Origin: Agilicoccus flavus
GTDB lineage: Bacteria > Actinomycetota > Actinomycetes > Actinomycetales > Dermatophilaceae
Assembly: GCF_014857905.1 (NCBI RefSeq)
Contig: NZ_JACYXE010000010.1
Span: 155,314 to 219,313, forward strand
Direction: 5' to 3'
DNA length: 64,000 nt
In this document: in pieces, positions 35,312 through 44,286 of the stretch
Position numbering within the stretch: position 1 is the first letter of the stretch
How the letters are laid out: every line of letters starts with the position of its first letter
Program-made: the position numbers and the translations under genes
Notes under the pieces: generated by a model
Seen by the model: only the letters and a program-made list of their open reading frames with translations
Databases searched by the model: none
What the model was told of the DNA's origin: nothing

Positions 35312-36529
35312 GTGAGCATCGAACGCATTCCGGCCGCGGTCCTGGCACATGTGCTCACCGTCGAGGACGACATGGTCCGCCTCCGGCGCGACATCCACCG
35401 TGACCCGGAGCTGTCCTGGCAGGAGACGCGGACCACCGGGCGGATCCGCGAACGGCTCGAGATCGCCGGACTCTCCCCTCGCCCCCTGGTGCCCACCGGT
35501 CTCGTCCTCGACCTCGGACCGACCGATCCGACCTACCGGGTGGGCCTGCGCGCCGACATCGACGCACTGCCCCTGCTCGAGAAGACGGGCCTGCCGTTCC
35601 GGTCCCGCACCGAGGGCGTCAGCCACGCGTGCGGGCACGACGTCCACACCGCCGCCCTCTACGGGGCGACGCTGGCGCTCCACGCCCGCCGTGACGAGCT
35701 CGACGCGCGCGGGCTCGGCGTGCGCATCATCTTCCAGCCGGCCGAGGAGACGATGCCGGGCGGGGCGACGCGGCTCGTCGAGGCGGGCCTGCTCGACGAC
35801 CTCGACGCCGTCTTCGCCCTGCACTGCGACCCGGGCCGCGACGTCGGGTACGTCGGCCTCAAGCGCGGCCCGATCACCGCGGCGAGCGATCAAGTCACCG
35901 TGCGGTTGACCGGCCCGGGCGGCCACACGTCGCGGCCACACCTCACGGCCGATCTCGTGTACGCCCTCGGACACCTGGCCACGGCGTTGCCGGGTGCCAT
36001 CTCGCGACGCCTCGACCCGCGCGCGGGGGCCGCCCTCGTGTGGGGGAGCATCTCCGGCGGCTCGGCCCCCAACGTCATCCCCGACGAGGGCTGCGTGTCC
36101 GGCACGCTGCGCATCCTCGACGTCGTCGCGTGGGAGCGGGCCAGACCGCTCGTCGTCGAGCTCGTCGAGCAGATCGTCGCGCCCTTCGGCGTCACGGCCC
36201 ACGTCGACTACACGCGTGGCGTCCCGCCGGTGGTCAATTCCCCCGACGGCGCCGACGCGATGCGCATCGCCGTCAGCGAGGCCCTCGGCGGCGCGGCCGT
36301 GCAGGCCGCCCAGCAGTCCCTCGGGGGCGAGGACTTCGCGTGGATGCTCCTCGATCGGGGCGGCGCCTACGCCCGGCTGGGGACCCGGGCGCCCGGCGGG
36401 CCGACCTACGACCTGCACCGGGGTGACCTCGTCGTCGACGAGCGCGCCGTGCTCGTCGGCGCGAAGGTGCTCGCGGCCCTGCCGTTCGCGTCGCTCGCGG
36501 TCCGGGAGGCCGAGCGCGAACTCGGCTGA
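35312..36529 (+). CDS. M20-family amidohydrolase (hippurate/IAA-amino acid hydrolase type)
   Basis: 405 residues of peptidase family M20D, zinc-dependent enzymes that cleave N-acyl amino acids. Metal ligands and catalytic residues are visible: RADIDALPLLEKTG, SHACGHDVHTAALYG, FQPAEETMPGGA (catalytic Glu pair), ALHCDPGRDVG and SLGGEDFAWML. The dimerisation domain lies between them (VRLTGPGGHTSRPH). GTG 35312 follows a -10-like TAGACT, and no ribosome-binding site is seen. The substrate cannot be assigned; N-acyl amino acid or amide scavenging is typical. Confidence 0.93.
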   Translation: MSIERIPAAVLAHVLTVEDDMVRLRRDIHRDPELSWQETRTTGRIRERLEIAGLSPRPLVPTGLVLDLGPTDPTYRVGLRADIDALPLLEKTGLPFRSRTEGVSHACGHDVHTAALYGATLALHARRDELDARGLGVRIIFQPAEETMPGGATRLVEAGLLDDLDAVFALHCDPGRDVGYVGLKRGPITAASDQVTVRLTGPGGHTSRPHLTADLVYALGHLATALPGAISRRLDPRAGAALVWGSISGGSAPNVIPDEGCVSGTLRILDVVAWERARPLVVELVEQIVAPFGVTAHVDYTRGVPPVVNSPDGADAMRIAVSEALGGAAVQAAQQSLGGEDFAWMLLDRGGAYARLGTRAPGGPTYDLHRGDLVVDERAVLVGAKVLAALPFASLAVREAERELG

Positions 36530-36577
36530 GCCGTCGCCGACGGCCACGCGTCCGGCGGCCGCGGATCGACCGAGGGG

Positions 36578-37384
36578 TCAGCCGCGGGGCCGCTGCTCGA
36601 AGAGGCGCGCCCGGAGACGGTCCTGCGCGTCGAGCCGGGCGCCGTCGAGGTCGAGACGCCGGGCGAGGACGGCCCGGCACACGTCGTCGTCGCGGGCGCC
36701 CGCCGGGGGCGGCGGCGCCACGTGGTCGCTCAGCTGCGCGGCCAGCTCGCCCGCGAGCCGCGCCCGCAGGTCCGGGTCGAGCTGGGCGCCGTGCCGGAGG
36801 AGGCGGCGGGTGCGCGCGACGAGGTCGGGCGGCAGGGCGCCGATCTGAGCGTGCGCGGCCCACGACGCGAGTGCGGGCGGCATGACGATCGGCTCCGGCG
36901 CCCGCAGGGCGCGCCGGTCGCGGGTGACGACCGTCCCGGCCGCGAGGTCGCCGAGGCGTTGGGTGCGGGCCGTCGCGAGGGCGGACACGAGGGCGGGCCC
37001 GCCGGCGAGCAGCCACACCTCGACGAACCCGATGAGGTGGCGGGTCAGGTAGCGGCGGAGGTCGGCGGGCCCGCCGTCGGCGCGGACCGTGCGCAGACCC
37101 GTGATCCGCTTGCCGAGGGTCCGTCCGCCGGTCAGGTGCTCGGTGACCGCCGGCAGCAGGACGAGGACGCCGACGGTCGCCACGAGCCCGACCCCCGCGC
37201 CGAGCGCCTCGTCGAGGCCGGAGACGACGTCGCCGAAGAGCAGGACGGCGACGACGAGCACGACGACCGCGAGCACGACGTCGACGAGGCCCGAGAGCAC
37301 CCGCAGGCCCAGTCCGGCCCCCGGCAGCTCGACCGCGACGGCCTCGCCGGTGACGAGCTCGTCGCGTCGCGCGTCCGTCACCAC
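36578..37384 (-). CDS. RDD-family membrane protein
   Basis: About 268 residues. Residues 12-150 form the RDD domain with two to three membrane helices (LRVLSGLVDVVLAVVVLVVA, then GAGVGLVATVGVLVLLPAV) and GGRTLGKRITGLRTVRADGG, the typical signature after the second helix. The C-terminal 120 residues are soluble and helical. Several in-frame GTG codons between 37381 and 37396 could start it; 37384 is chosen because GAGGAAGG precedes it within 12 nt. In actinobacteria RDD proteins commonly sit with SpoIIM-like, DUF58 and MoxR genes, as here. Function is unknown; roles in ion or osmotic homeostasis have been proposed for the family. Confidence 0.87.
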   Translation of the reverse strand: MVTDARRDELVTGEAVAVELPGAGLGLRVLSGLVDVVLAVVVLVVAVLLFGDVVSGLDEALGAGVGLVATVGVLVLLPAVTEHLTGGRTLGKRITGLRTVRADGGPADLRRYLTRHLIGFVEVWLLAGGPALVSALATARTQRLGDLAAGTVVTRDRRALRAPEPIVMPPALASWAAHAQIGALPPDLVARTRRLLRHGAQLDPDLRARLAGELAAQLSDHVAPPPPAGARDDDVCRAVLARRLDLDGARLDAQDRLRARLFEQRPRG

Positions 37385-37567
37385 GCCGACCACCACCTTC
37401 CTCGCCACTCGGGCCGACGGGCCCGCCCGCCCCGGTCGGCTCCACCCGGTGGTCGTCACCCGGCGGCGCGGTCGTGTCCCCGCGGCGACGGGGCCACCAG
37501 CGTGGACCGCCCCCTCATCGGCCAGGGTAGACGGGCCGGTCGCTCCGTGCGTCCGGCGCGGCCTGGG

Positions 37568-37573
37568 TACCGT
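37568..37573 (+). promoter_or_regulatory. -10 element of a leaderless promoter for the SpoIIM-like gene
   Basis: TACCGT lies 6 nt before GTG 37580. No ribosome-binding site is seen. Confidence 0.45.
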
Positions 37574-37579
37574 GGTCGG

Positions 37580-38569
37580 GTGGATCACGACGCGTACGTC
37601 GACCGGCGCCGCGGCCGCTGGGGTCGGCTCGAGGAGCTGGAGCGGAGCCCGCGGCGCACCGGGGCCGACGTCGACGAGATGCTCGACCTCTACCGCCGCA
37701 GCGCCACCGACCTCTCACGGATCCGCACGGAGGACCCCGATCCCGACACCGTCGGCTACCTGTCGGCGCTGCTCATGCGCGTGCGTCGCCGCGGGCTCGC
37801 GCCGCGTCGCGTCGCCCCCGCGGGGGTCGGCCGGTTCTTCGGCGCCACCTTTCCGGCCGCGTTGTACCGCAGCGCGCGCTGGTGGGTGCCGACGATGCTC
37901 GTCAGCCTGGCCGTCGCGGTCGCGATGGGCGCCTGGTTCGTCGCGCACCCCGAGTTCGAGGCGGCCGTCTCCGACCCCGAGACCGTGCGCCGGCTCGTCG
38001 AGGTCGACTTCGAGCGGTACTACAGCGAGCACGCCGCGTCGAGCTTCGCGTTCCGGGTCTGGACGAACAACGCGTGGGTGGCCGCCCTGTGCATTGCGTT
38101 CGGCGTGCTCGGTGCGCCCGTGCTGTACCTGCTGTGGCAGAACGTCCTCAACCTCGCCCTGACGGGGTCGATCATGGTGCGCCACGGCCGGGGCGAGCTC
38201 TTCTTCGGCCTCATCCTCCCGCACGGGCTCCTCGAGCTGACCGCGGTCTTCGTCGCGGCCGGCGTCGGGTTGCGCTGGTTCGCGTCGTGGGTGAGTCCCG
38301 GTGCGAGGCCGCGTACCGTCGCCGTCGCCCAGGAGGGGCGCACGAGCGTCGGCATTGCCGTCGGACTCGTCGGGGTCCTGCTCGTCAGCGGGATCGTCGA
38401 GGCGTTCGTCACGCCGTCGCCCCTGCCCACGTGGGGGCGCATCGGCATCGGGGTCGCCGTGGAACTCGCCTTCCTCGCCTACGTCTTCGGGCTCGGCCGG
38501 GCCGCCGCCCGCCGCGGCGTGACCGGCGACGCCCAGGACCAGGAGGCGCTGGCCCCCGCGTCCGCGTGA
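37580..38569 (+). CDS. Stage II sporulation protein M-like (DUF95) membrane protein
   Basis: 329 residues. An N-terminal soluble helical part (residues 1-95) is followed by five to six membrane helices, with FGVLGAPVLYLLWQNVLNLA and FFGLILPHGLLELTAVFVAA matching the SpoIIM/DUF95 family core. In non-sporulating actinobacteria this family accompanies MoxR and DUF58 genes and its role is unknown; in Bacillus SpoIIM acts in engulfment. GTG 37580 fits a leaderless start. The gene is divergent from the RDD gene and convergent with the DUF58 operon. Confidence 0.92.
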   Translation: MDHDAYVDRRRGRWGRLEELERSPRRTGADVDEMLDLYRRSATDLSRIRTEDPDPDTVGYLSALLMRVRRRGLAPRRVAPAGVGRFFGATFPAALYRSARWWVPTMLVSLAVAVAMGAWFVAHPEFEAAVSDPETVRRLVEVDFERYYSEHAASSFAFRVWTNNAWVAALCIAFGVLGAPVLYLLWQNVLNLALTGSIMVRHGRGELFFGLILPHGLLELTAVFVAAGVGLRWFASWVSPGARPRTVAVAQEGRTSVGIAVGLVGVLLVSGIVEAFVTPSPLPTWGRIGIGVAVELAFLAYVFGLGRAAARRGVTGDAQDQEALAPASA

Positions 38570-38606
38570 CGCGCCGGTGCCGGCCGGCCGGTCGCGAGCG
38601 CCGGAC

Positions 38607-39917
38607 TCAGAGTCGCCCCAGGTCCTTGAGCTGCAGGTAGTGCTCGGCGAGTACCCGTGGGGCGTCCTCGGGTTCGGCGTCGACGACGTCCACCCCGAGC
38701 CGGCGCAGGACGTGCGCCGTGCGCTCCCGCTCGTCGAGGTCGTGCTGCGCGGCGGCCGCCAGGTAGGCGTCGTCGGCGCGGCCGCCGTCCTGCCCGGTGC
38801 CCACCCCGCGCGCCAGGCGCTCGAGCTCGGGATCTCGCGTCGAGGCGAGGACGACGGCGTGCCGGCGCAGCAGGGCGGGCAGCACCGGCAGCAGCCCCTC
38901 CTGCACGGTGACCGGGTCGAGGGCGGTGACGAGGACGACGAGGGAGCGCGGGCGGGCGCCACCCGTCGCGGCCGCGACGAGGGCCGGCCAGTTCGCCTCC
39001 ACGAGCGCGGGCTGCAGGGGCGCGACGGCCTCGCTGCAGCGGGGCAGCACCTGGCCGCGGCGGGCGTCGGTGACGCGGGCGCGCACGACCTGGTCCCCGG
39101 CGACGACGTCGATGGCGTCGCCCGCCCCCGCCGCGACCGCCGCGAGGAGAAGCGTCGCCTCGATGCCGGTGTCGAGACGCGGCGCGTCGCCCACCCGGGC
39201 GGCGCTGGTGCGCGACGTGTCGAGGACGATGACGACGCGGCGGTCGCGTTCGGGACGCCACGTGCGCACGACCGTGTCGCGTCGGCGCGCGGTGGCGCGC
39301 CAGTCGATGCTGCGGACGTCGTCGCCCTCGACGTAGTCGCGCAGGGAGTCGAACTCGCTGCCGCGGCCGCGGACGCGGACGACGGCGCGGCCCTCGATGT
39401 CCCGCAGCCGCGACATGAGGTCCGGCAGGTGGCGCCGGGACGCGAACTCGGGCAGGACGCGGACGCTGCCGCCGATCGGCGTCGACCGCTGCCGCCAGGC
39501 GAGTCCGAGCGGGCCGGCCGTGCGCACGGTGACGCGGTCGGCGGGCCGGTCGCCCCGGCGGGTCGGGCGCAGCCGCGTCGCCACGGCCTCGGTCGCGCCG
39601 GGCGCCAGGTCCAGCCGGTGCCGGGTCTCGTGCGCCCCGGCCGAGGGCACCCAGGCGTCGCGCAGCACGGCCCGGACGCGTCGGCGGCCGGTGTTGGTGA
39701 CCTCCAGCGGCGACGCGCCGTCGTCGAAGCGCCGCAGCGGGGGTGTGGTCCCGCGGGCGATCGCCAGGGTCGCCGTGCGGGGGGCCAGGAGCAGGTCGAG
39801 CGTGACCAGCGCGGCGACGGCGAGCACCCACCACCGCACCGTCGCGCCCGACGGGGCGAGGGCGAGGGCGACAAACCCGCACAGGACGAGCAGGACGGCC
39901 CTGCCGGTCAGGGCCAT
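38607..39917 (-). CDS. DUF58 (VWA-like) protein
   Basis: 436 residues. Two N-terminal membrane helices (AVLLVLCGFVALALAPSGA and WWVLAVAALVTLDLLLA) precede a beta-rich region and the DUF58 signature FDSLRDYVEGDDVRSIDW at about 214-231. RDRRVVIVLDTSRTSAA shows a VWA-like metal site. DUF58 proteins are encoded beside MoxR ATPases and are thought to be chaperone targets or partners. ATG 39917 has GGAGG 5-6 nt upstream. It is the last gene of a five-gene minus-strand operon. Confidence 0.92.
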   Translation of the reverse strand: MALTGRAVLLVLCGFVALALAPSGATVRWWVLAVAALVTLDLLLAPRTATLAIARGTTPPLRRFDDGASPLEVTNTGRRRVRAVLRDAWVPSAGAHETRHRLDLAPGATEAVATRLRPTRRGDRPADRVTVRTAGPLGLAWRQRSTPIGGSVRVLPEFASRRHLPDLMSRLRDIEGRAVVRVRGRGSEFDSLRDYVEGDDVRSIDWRATARRRDTVVRTWRPERDRRVVIVLDTSRTSAARVGDAPRLDTGIEATLLLAAVAAGAGDAIDVVAGDQVVRARVTDARRGQVLPRCSEAVAPLQPALVEANWPALVAAATGGARPRSLVVLVTALDPVTVQEGLLPVLPALLRRHAVVLASTRDPELERLARGVGTGQDGGRADDAYLAAAAQHDLDERERTAHVLRRLGVDVVDAEPEDAPRVLAEHYLQLKDLGRL

Positions 39918-39965
39918 CGCGGCCTCCGGGGAGTCGCGTCCGTCATCGGGTGGTCACCGGCCGGC

Positions 39966-41045
39966 TCATCGCGGGACGGCCACCGAGCGCAGGGCGACGT
40001 CGAGGACGGCGTCGGCGTCGAGTCCGTCGAGCTCGGCCTCGGGGCGCAGGGTGAGCCGGTGGGCGAGGGTGGCGTGCGCGAGGGCCTGGACGTCGTCGGG
40101 GGTGACGAATTCGCGCCCGCAGAGCCAGGCCCACGCCCGGCTGGTCGCCAGCAGCGCGGTCGCGCCGCGGGGGCTCACCCCGAGCTCGACGGCGGGCAGC
40201 GTTCGGGTGGCCCGGACGAGGTCCACGATGTACCCGGCCACGTCCGACCCGACGCCGACGCGACGGACCCGGTCCGCCGCGGTCAGCAGTTCCGTCGGCC
40301 CGCAGACGGCGCGCAGCCCGGCGGCGCCGAGGTCGGCGGGGTCGAAGCCCGCCGCGTGCCGGCGCACGACCTCCACCTCGTCGTCCCGACCGGGTAGAGC
40401 CACCGACACCTTGAGCAGGAAGCGGTCGAGCTGCGCCTCGGGCAGGGGATAGGTGCCCTCGTACTCCACCGGGTTCTGGGTCGCGGCGACGAGGAACGGC
40501 TCGGGAAGCGGGTGCGCCGTGCCGTCGACGGTGACCTGACGCTCGGCCATGGCCTCGAGCAGCGCCGCCTGCGTCTTCGGCGGCGTGCGGTTGATCTCGT
40601 CGGCGAGGAGGAGCTGCGTGAAGACCGGGCCGGGTCGGAACGTGAAGTCCGAGCCGTCATAGACGAGCGAGCCCGTGATGTCGCCCGGCATGAGGTCGGG
40701 TGTGAACTGCACCCGCCGCGTCTCGATGTCGAGGGCGGCGGCGAGCGACCGGACGAGAAGCGTCTTCGCGACGCCGGGCACCCCTTCGAAGAGCACGTGG
40801 CCGCGCGCGAGCAGGGCGACGAGCACACCGCTGACCGCTGGACCCTGGCCCACGACCGCCTTGGCCACCTCGTCGCGGACCGCGTTGACGGCCGCCCGGA
40901 GCGCGTCGTCGTCGACCGGGTCGGGGGCCGCAGCCCGCGAGTGGCCCTGGTTCTCGGCGAGTGTCCGGGAGTCGGCCACCTCGGCTCTCTCGAGCGGGTG
41001 CCGCGGCGCCGTCGGGGGGCGTGGCTCGTCGGACGGGTGGCTCAT
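39966..41045 (-). CDS. MoxR-family AAA+ ATPase
   Basis: 359 residues. After about 45 poorly conserved residues comes the AAA+ core: GQGPAVSGVLVALLARGHVL, Walker A in GVPGVAKTLL, Walker B LLADEINRTPPKTQAALLEA, sensor-1 ATQNPVEYEGTYPLPEAQLD and an Arg finger region near DRFLLKV. MoxR ATPases remodel or mature partner proteins, often VWA proteins such as the DUF58 protein encoded next. ATG 41045 overlaps the DUF4350 stop as ATGA, so they are coupled. Confidence 0.95.
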   Translation of the reverse strand: MSHPSDEPRPPTAPRHPLERAEVADSRTLAENQGHSRAAAPDPVDDDALRAAVNAVRDEVAKAVVGQGPAVSGVLVALLARGHVLFEGVPGVAKTLLVRSLAAALDIETRRVQFTPDLMPGDITGSLVYDGSDFTFRPGPVFTQLLLADEINRTPPKTQAALLEAMAERQVTVDGTAHPLPEPFLVAATQNPVEYEGTYPLPEAQLDRFLLKVSVALPGRDDEVEVVRRHAAGFDPADLGAAGLRAVCGPTELLTAADRVRRVGVGSDVAGYIVDLVRATRTLPAVELGVSPRGATALLATSRAWAWLCGREFVTPDDVQALAHATLAHRLTLRPEAELDGLDADAVLDVALRSVAVPR

Positions 41046-42316
41046 GGGCGGTCGACCTCTCGTTCGAGCCGGCGCAGACGCGCGGCGCGGGCGGGCAGTT
41101 GCGCGGGAGTCACGTCGACGCCGGTCAAGGTGTCGCGGACGTCGTCGGGGGGCAGGCCGGTGCGTTCCGCCGCGTGGCGCGCGACGATCGCCGGGTCCTC
41201 CTCGGGCGGCAGGCCGAGCCGGCGGGCGATCCGCTCGCTCGTGCCGCGCCGGAGCAGGTCGAGCGCGTGGCGGGCGTCGCCGCTGCGGGCGTAGAGGCGA
41301 GCGCGGGCGTGGACCGTCTCGACGGCCGGCACCACCGCGGGCAGGGGCTCGACGACGAGCGGACCGAAGCGTCGCCCGCGCCACAGGCAGAGGGTGAGCA
41401 ACGCCACCCCGGTCAGCGCGACGCCGGGACCGAACCAGGCGGGCACGACGGCCGTCCCGGTCGGCAGGGGGGCGCCGTCGTCCGGCGACGGGAGGTACCA
41501 GAGCACCCGGTCGCCGTGCCGCAGGGTCCGCAGGGCCACTGCGGCGGAGGCGTCGTCGTCGCCGATGGCCTCGTTCGACAGGGCGGGTGACAGCCCGAGC
41601 ACGACGGTCTCGGGTCGGGTGCCGCGGGCCGCGACGCGGACGTACGCCCCACCGTCGGAGGTGCCGTCGGCGTCGTCGGTCGGGGTCTCCGAGTCGGCCG
41701 AATCGGCCTCGACGTCGGGTCGCAGGCACACGTCGCCGGCCCCGGTGGCCCGGTAGAGCGGCTCGCCGACGAGGTCGATCGTGTCGCCCGGGTCGACGTC
41801 GGTGCTCGAGCACCCGCCCCGCAGGGTCGGGGCGAGCACCGGGCCGTCCGCGGGGGCGACCGGCACCCCCAGGTGGGTCAGCGTCTCCTCGGCGGGGTCG
41901 AGCAGCACGAGGCGGCGGGCGCCGCGGGCCGAACGGGTCACGCCGTCGGCGGCGGCGGCCGACAGCGAGCCCGCGTGGGTGACGAGGAGCGTCGTGCCGG
42001 AGTCGACCCGCGCGGCGCGGAGGGCGGCCGCGCCGCGCACCGGCTCGACGCGCACTCCGTACGAGCGGTCGAGGACCTGGGCGAGCGCCCGAGCGCCCTC
42101 GGGGTAGGCGCCGGTGGGGTCGAGCGGGATACGTTCCTCCGGCGCCGAGCCGAGCGCCACCACCCCGCCGCCGAGGAGGACGAGGGCGGCGATCGCCACC
42201 CGCCGGCCCCACCCGCGGCGCGGTCCACTCCGTGACGACGATCGGGCCGGGGTGCGCTCGGGGCGACCTCCGGCGGGGCCGGCGCTCGTGCCGGGGGAGC
42301 CGGTCGGCGCGCTCAT
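41042..42316 (-). CDS. DUF4350 domain membrane protein
   Basis: 424 residues. A basic Ser/Pro-rich start leads to a membrane helix (VAIAALVLLGGGVVALG), then an extracytoplasmic DUF4350 domain of about 200 residues with PEGARALAQVLDRSYGV near its start, a second helix (GPGVALTGVALLTLCLW) and a cytosolic helical tail containing RSGDARHALDLLRRG. DUF4350 genes belong to the conserved MoxR-DUF58-DUF4129 cluster. Function is unknown; a link to cell-envelope stress or assembly is often proposed. ATG 42316 overlaps the stop of the DUF4129 gene. Confidence 0.88.
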   Translation of the reverse strand: MSAPTGSPGTSAGPAGGRPERTPARSSSRSGPRRGWGRRVAIAALVLLGGGVVALGSAPEERIPLDPTGAYPEGARALAQVLDRSYGVRVEPVRGAAALRAARVDSGTTLLVTHAGSLSAAAADGVTRSARGARRLVLLDPAEETLTHLGVPVAPADGPVLAPTLRGGCSSTDVDPGDTIDLVGEPLYRATGAGDVCLRPDVEADSADSETPTDDADGTSDGGAYVRVAARGTRPETVVLGLSPALSNEAIGDDDASAAVALRTLRHGDRVLWYLPSPDDGAPLPTGTAVVPAWFGPGVALTGVALLTLCLWRGRRFGPLVVEPLPAVVPAVETVHARARLYARSGDARHALDLLRRGTSERIARRLGLPPEEDPAIVARHAAERTGLPPDDVRDTLTGVDVTPAQLPARAARLRRLEREVDRP

Positions 42317-43002
42317 GGTGCGTCCCGGGGCGCGGGGACGCCGCGGTCCGTGGGGGTGGCGGTCGCACCGATCCCGGCGTCGACGCGAGGGCGTTCGACT
42401 CCCGGCCCGAGTCGCTGTTCCACACCGAGGATCGCGAGGGCGTCGACGGGCTCGGCGGGGGCGTCGCCGTAGCGCACTGCGTCGAAGCGGGCCGCGGCCG
42501 CGCGCAGGTCGTCGGCGAGGTCGGGGCGGTGCCCGGCCACCTCTCGCGCCACGGCCCCCGCCGTGCGGTTGGGTGCCGGGGTCGCGACGCCGAGCTCGGC
42601 CCCCCGGGCGGTGAGCGCCCGGTAGGCGTCGAGGACCGCGTCGTGCGGCCGCCCGCCGCGCAGGTGCTCCTCCGCCCGGCGGCGGTACTGCGCCGCGGTC
42701 GTGCCCGGCTGCAGATCGACCCCCGGCGGGGCGGCCGCGGCGGCTCGTGCGGCCCGCCGCGCCCGCACGCTCCGCCAGGCGACGAGCGCCACGAGGGCCA
42801 GCAGCAGGACCCCGCCCACGGCGAGGGCCCCGGTGAGATCGCCCTCGCCCGTGCCGACCGACATCAGGTCGGCGAACCAGCGGCGCACCCGGCTCCACCA
42901 CGTCGTCACGTACTCCGGCCGCGCCAGCTCGTCCCGCAGTTGCCGACGGGCCTCGTCGGGGGCGGGTGGCCAGGCGGCCGCGGGGAGCAGGGGCGGAGTC
43001 AC
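42313..43002 (-). CDS. DUF4129 domain membrane protein
   Basis: 229 residues. A soluble N-terminus (PPLLPAAAWPPAPDEARRQL) is followed by one membrane helix (LAVGGVLLLALVALVAW) and a C-terminal DUF4129 region with AAQYRRRAEEHLRGGRPHDA and AYRALTARGAELG. Start GTG 43002 and stop both overlap neighbours by 4 nt. It belongs to the same operon as DUF4350, MoxR and DUF58; in other proteins DUF4129 is fused to transglutaminase-like domains, absent here. The molecular role is unknown. Confidence 0.87.
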   Translation of the reverse strand: MTPPLLPAAAWPPAPDEARRQLRDELARPEYVTTWWSRVRRWFADLMSVGTGEGDLTGALAVGGVLLLALVALVAWRSVRARRAARAAAAAPPGVDLQPGTTAAQYRRRAEEHLRGGRPHDAVLDAYRALTARGAELGVATPAPNRTAGAVAREVAGHRPDLADDLRAAAARFDAVRYGDAPAEPVDALAILGVEQRLGPGVERPRVDAGIGATATPTDRGVPAPRDAP

Positions 43003-44099
43003 CGGCGGGGGCGGTCCTGAGGTGACTCCTGCGTCAGAGTCGGCTCGCCGGGGAAGGCGCCTTCGGTGCGCAGGCGGCGGTCGAGGTAGAGCAGGGCGGT
43101 GACGCCGGCCCCGAACGGCTGGGCGACGGCCTGGACCGCGACGGTCAGCAGACCGACGACCAGGAGGACCGCGGCGGCCGCCGCGGTGGCCTCGCCCAGC
43201 CCGAACCCCACGACCGCGGTGAGCAGGCTGACGGGGACGACGAGCGCCACCGACACGATCCCGGTGACGATGCTCGCGAGCAGCAGCACGCCGAGGGTGC
43301 GCCAGAACGCGCCCCGCACGAGCCGGAACGACCGCTTGATCCCCGCCACCGGTCCGATCCCCTCGAGCACGATCGCCGGGGCGGAGAACGCGAGGAACGT
43401 CCAGAGCACGGCGAGCGCGACGAAGAAGCCCACGAACAGCCCCACGACCAGCAGGACGAGCGCGAACACGCTCTCTCCCCCCGGGTCGCTCGACAGCGCC
43501 CCGGCGCCGAGGGCGAGACCGATGCCGATGAACGGGAGCGTGAGGAGGGCCGCGCCGAGCAACTCGAGGAGGAGGAGGCCGATGAGGGCCGGGATGCGGG
43601 GGCGCAGTCGCGTCCACGTCGCGCCCGGGCCGGGACGCCTCCCCTGGACCGCCGCGGCGACCGGGATCATGAGGAACCCGGTGAGCAGCCCCGACAGCAG
43701 GCCCGTGACGATCTGGAACACGTTGATCGGGACGTCCGCCGCGCTCGTGGTCCAGGGGTTCGCCTGACGGAACATCTCGCCCGAGATCACGCCCGGAATC
43801 GCGGCGAGGACGCCGACGACGAGGAAGAAGGCGAAGCTGACCCCCAGCATCGTCCTCGGGTTGTAGCGCATCGTCGCGAAGGAGCCGCCGAGGATGTCGC
43901 CCACCCCGAGGGGACGCAGCGGGACGATGCCGGGCCGGACCTCCGACCACGTGTCGCCACCGGGGTACATCGGCCCGCGCGGCGGTGGGGAGGGCTCCGG
44001 CGGCAGCGAGGCGGATCCGCCCGGCGGGGGGTACGCCCCCGGCCACCGTCGATCCGGTGCGTCGTCCCGTCGGTTCTGGGGGCGGTCGTCGTCGGACAC
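42999..44099 (-). CDS. Glycerophosphodiester phosphodiesterase-type membrane domain protein
   Basis: 366 residues. A Pro-rich disordered start of about 55 residues is followed by PLGVGDILGGSFATMRYNPR and six to eight long hydrophobic helices. This layout matches actinobacterial proteins annotated as the membrane domain found on some glycerophosphodiester phosphodiesterases; no catalytic domain is present. GTG 44099 has GGGAGG about 6 nt upstream. It is the first gene of the MoxR operon, overlapping DUF4129 by 4 nt. It could act as a membrane scaffold or transporter; there is no direct evidence. Confidence 0.8.
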   Translation of the reverse strand: MSDDDRPQNRRDDAPDRRWPGAYPPPGGSASLPPEPSPPPRGPMYPGGDTWSEVRPGIVPLRPLGVGDILGGSFATMRYNPRTMLGVSFAFFLVVGVLAAIPGVISGEMFRQANPWTTSAADVPINVFQIVTGLLSGLLTGFLMIPVAAAVQGRRPGPGATWTRLRPRIPALIGLLLLELLGAALLTLPFIGIGLALGAGALSSDPGGESVFALVLLVVGLFVGFFVALAVLWTFLAFSAPAIVLEGIGPVAGIKRSFRLVRGAFWRTLGVLLLASIVTGIVSVALVVPVSLLTAVVGFGLGEATAAAAAVLLVVGLLTVAVQAVAQPFGAGVTALLYLDRRLRTEGAFPGEPTLTQESPQDRPRR

Positions 44100-44286
44100 G
44101 TGGTCCCTCCCGTGCGGTCGCGGCCCTCCCGGACCGGTGTCGGTCTTCGCGCTCCTGCCCGTCCATCATGACCCACCGGTGGCCGGGGTCCCGGGAGGCG
44201 CCGGCCGCCTGTGGAACCGCGGGCGGCGTCGCGCGGGCCGCGACCACGGTGGGCGAGGCCGGCGCCCGGCTTGCGATGATGGGGTC

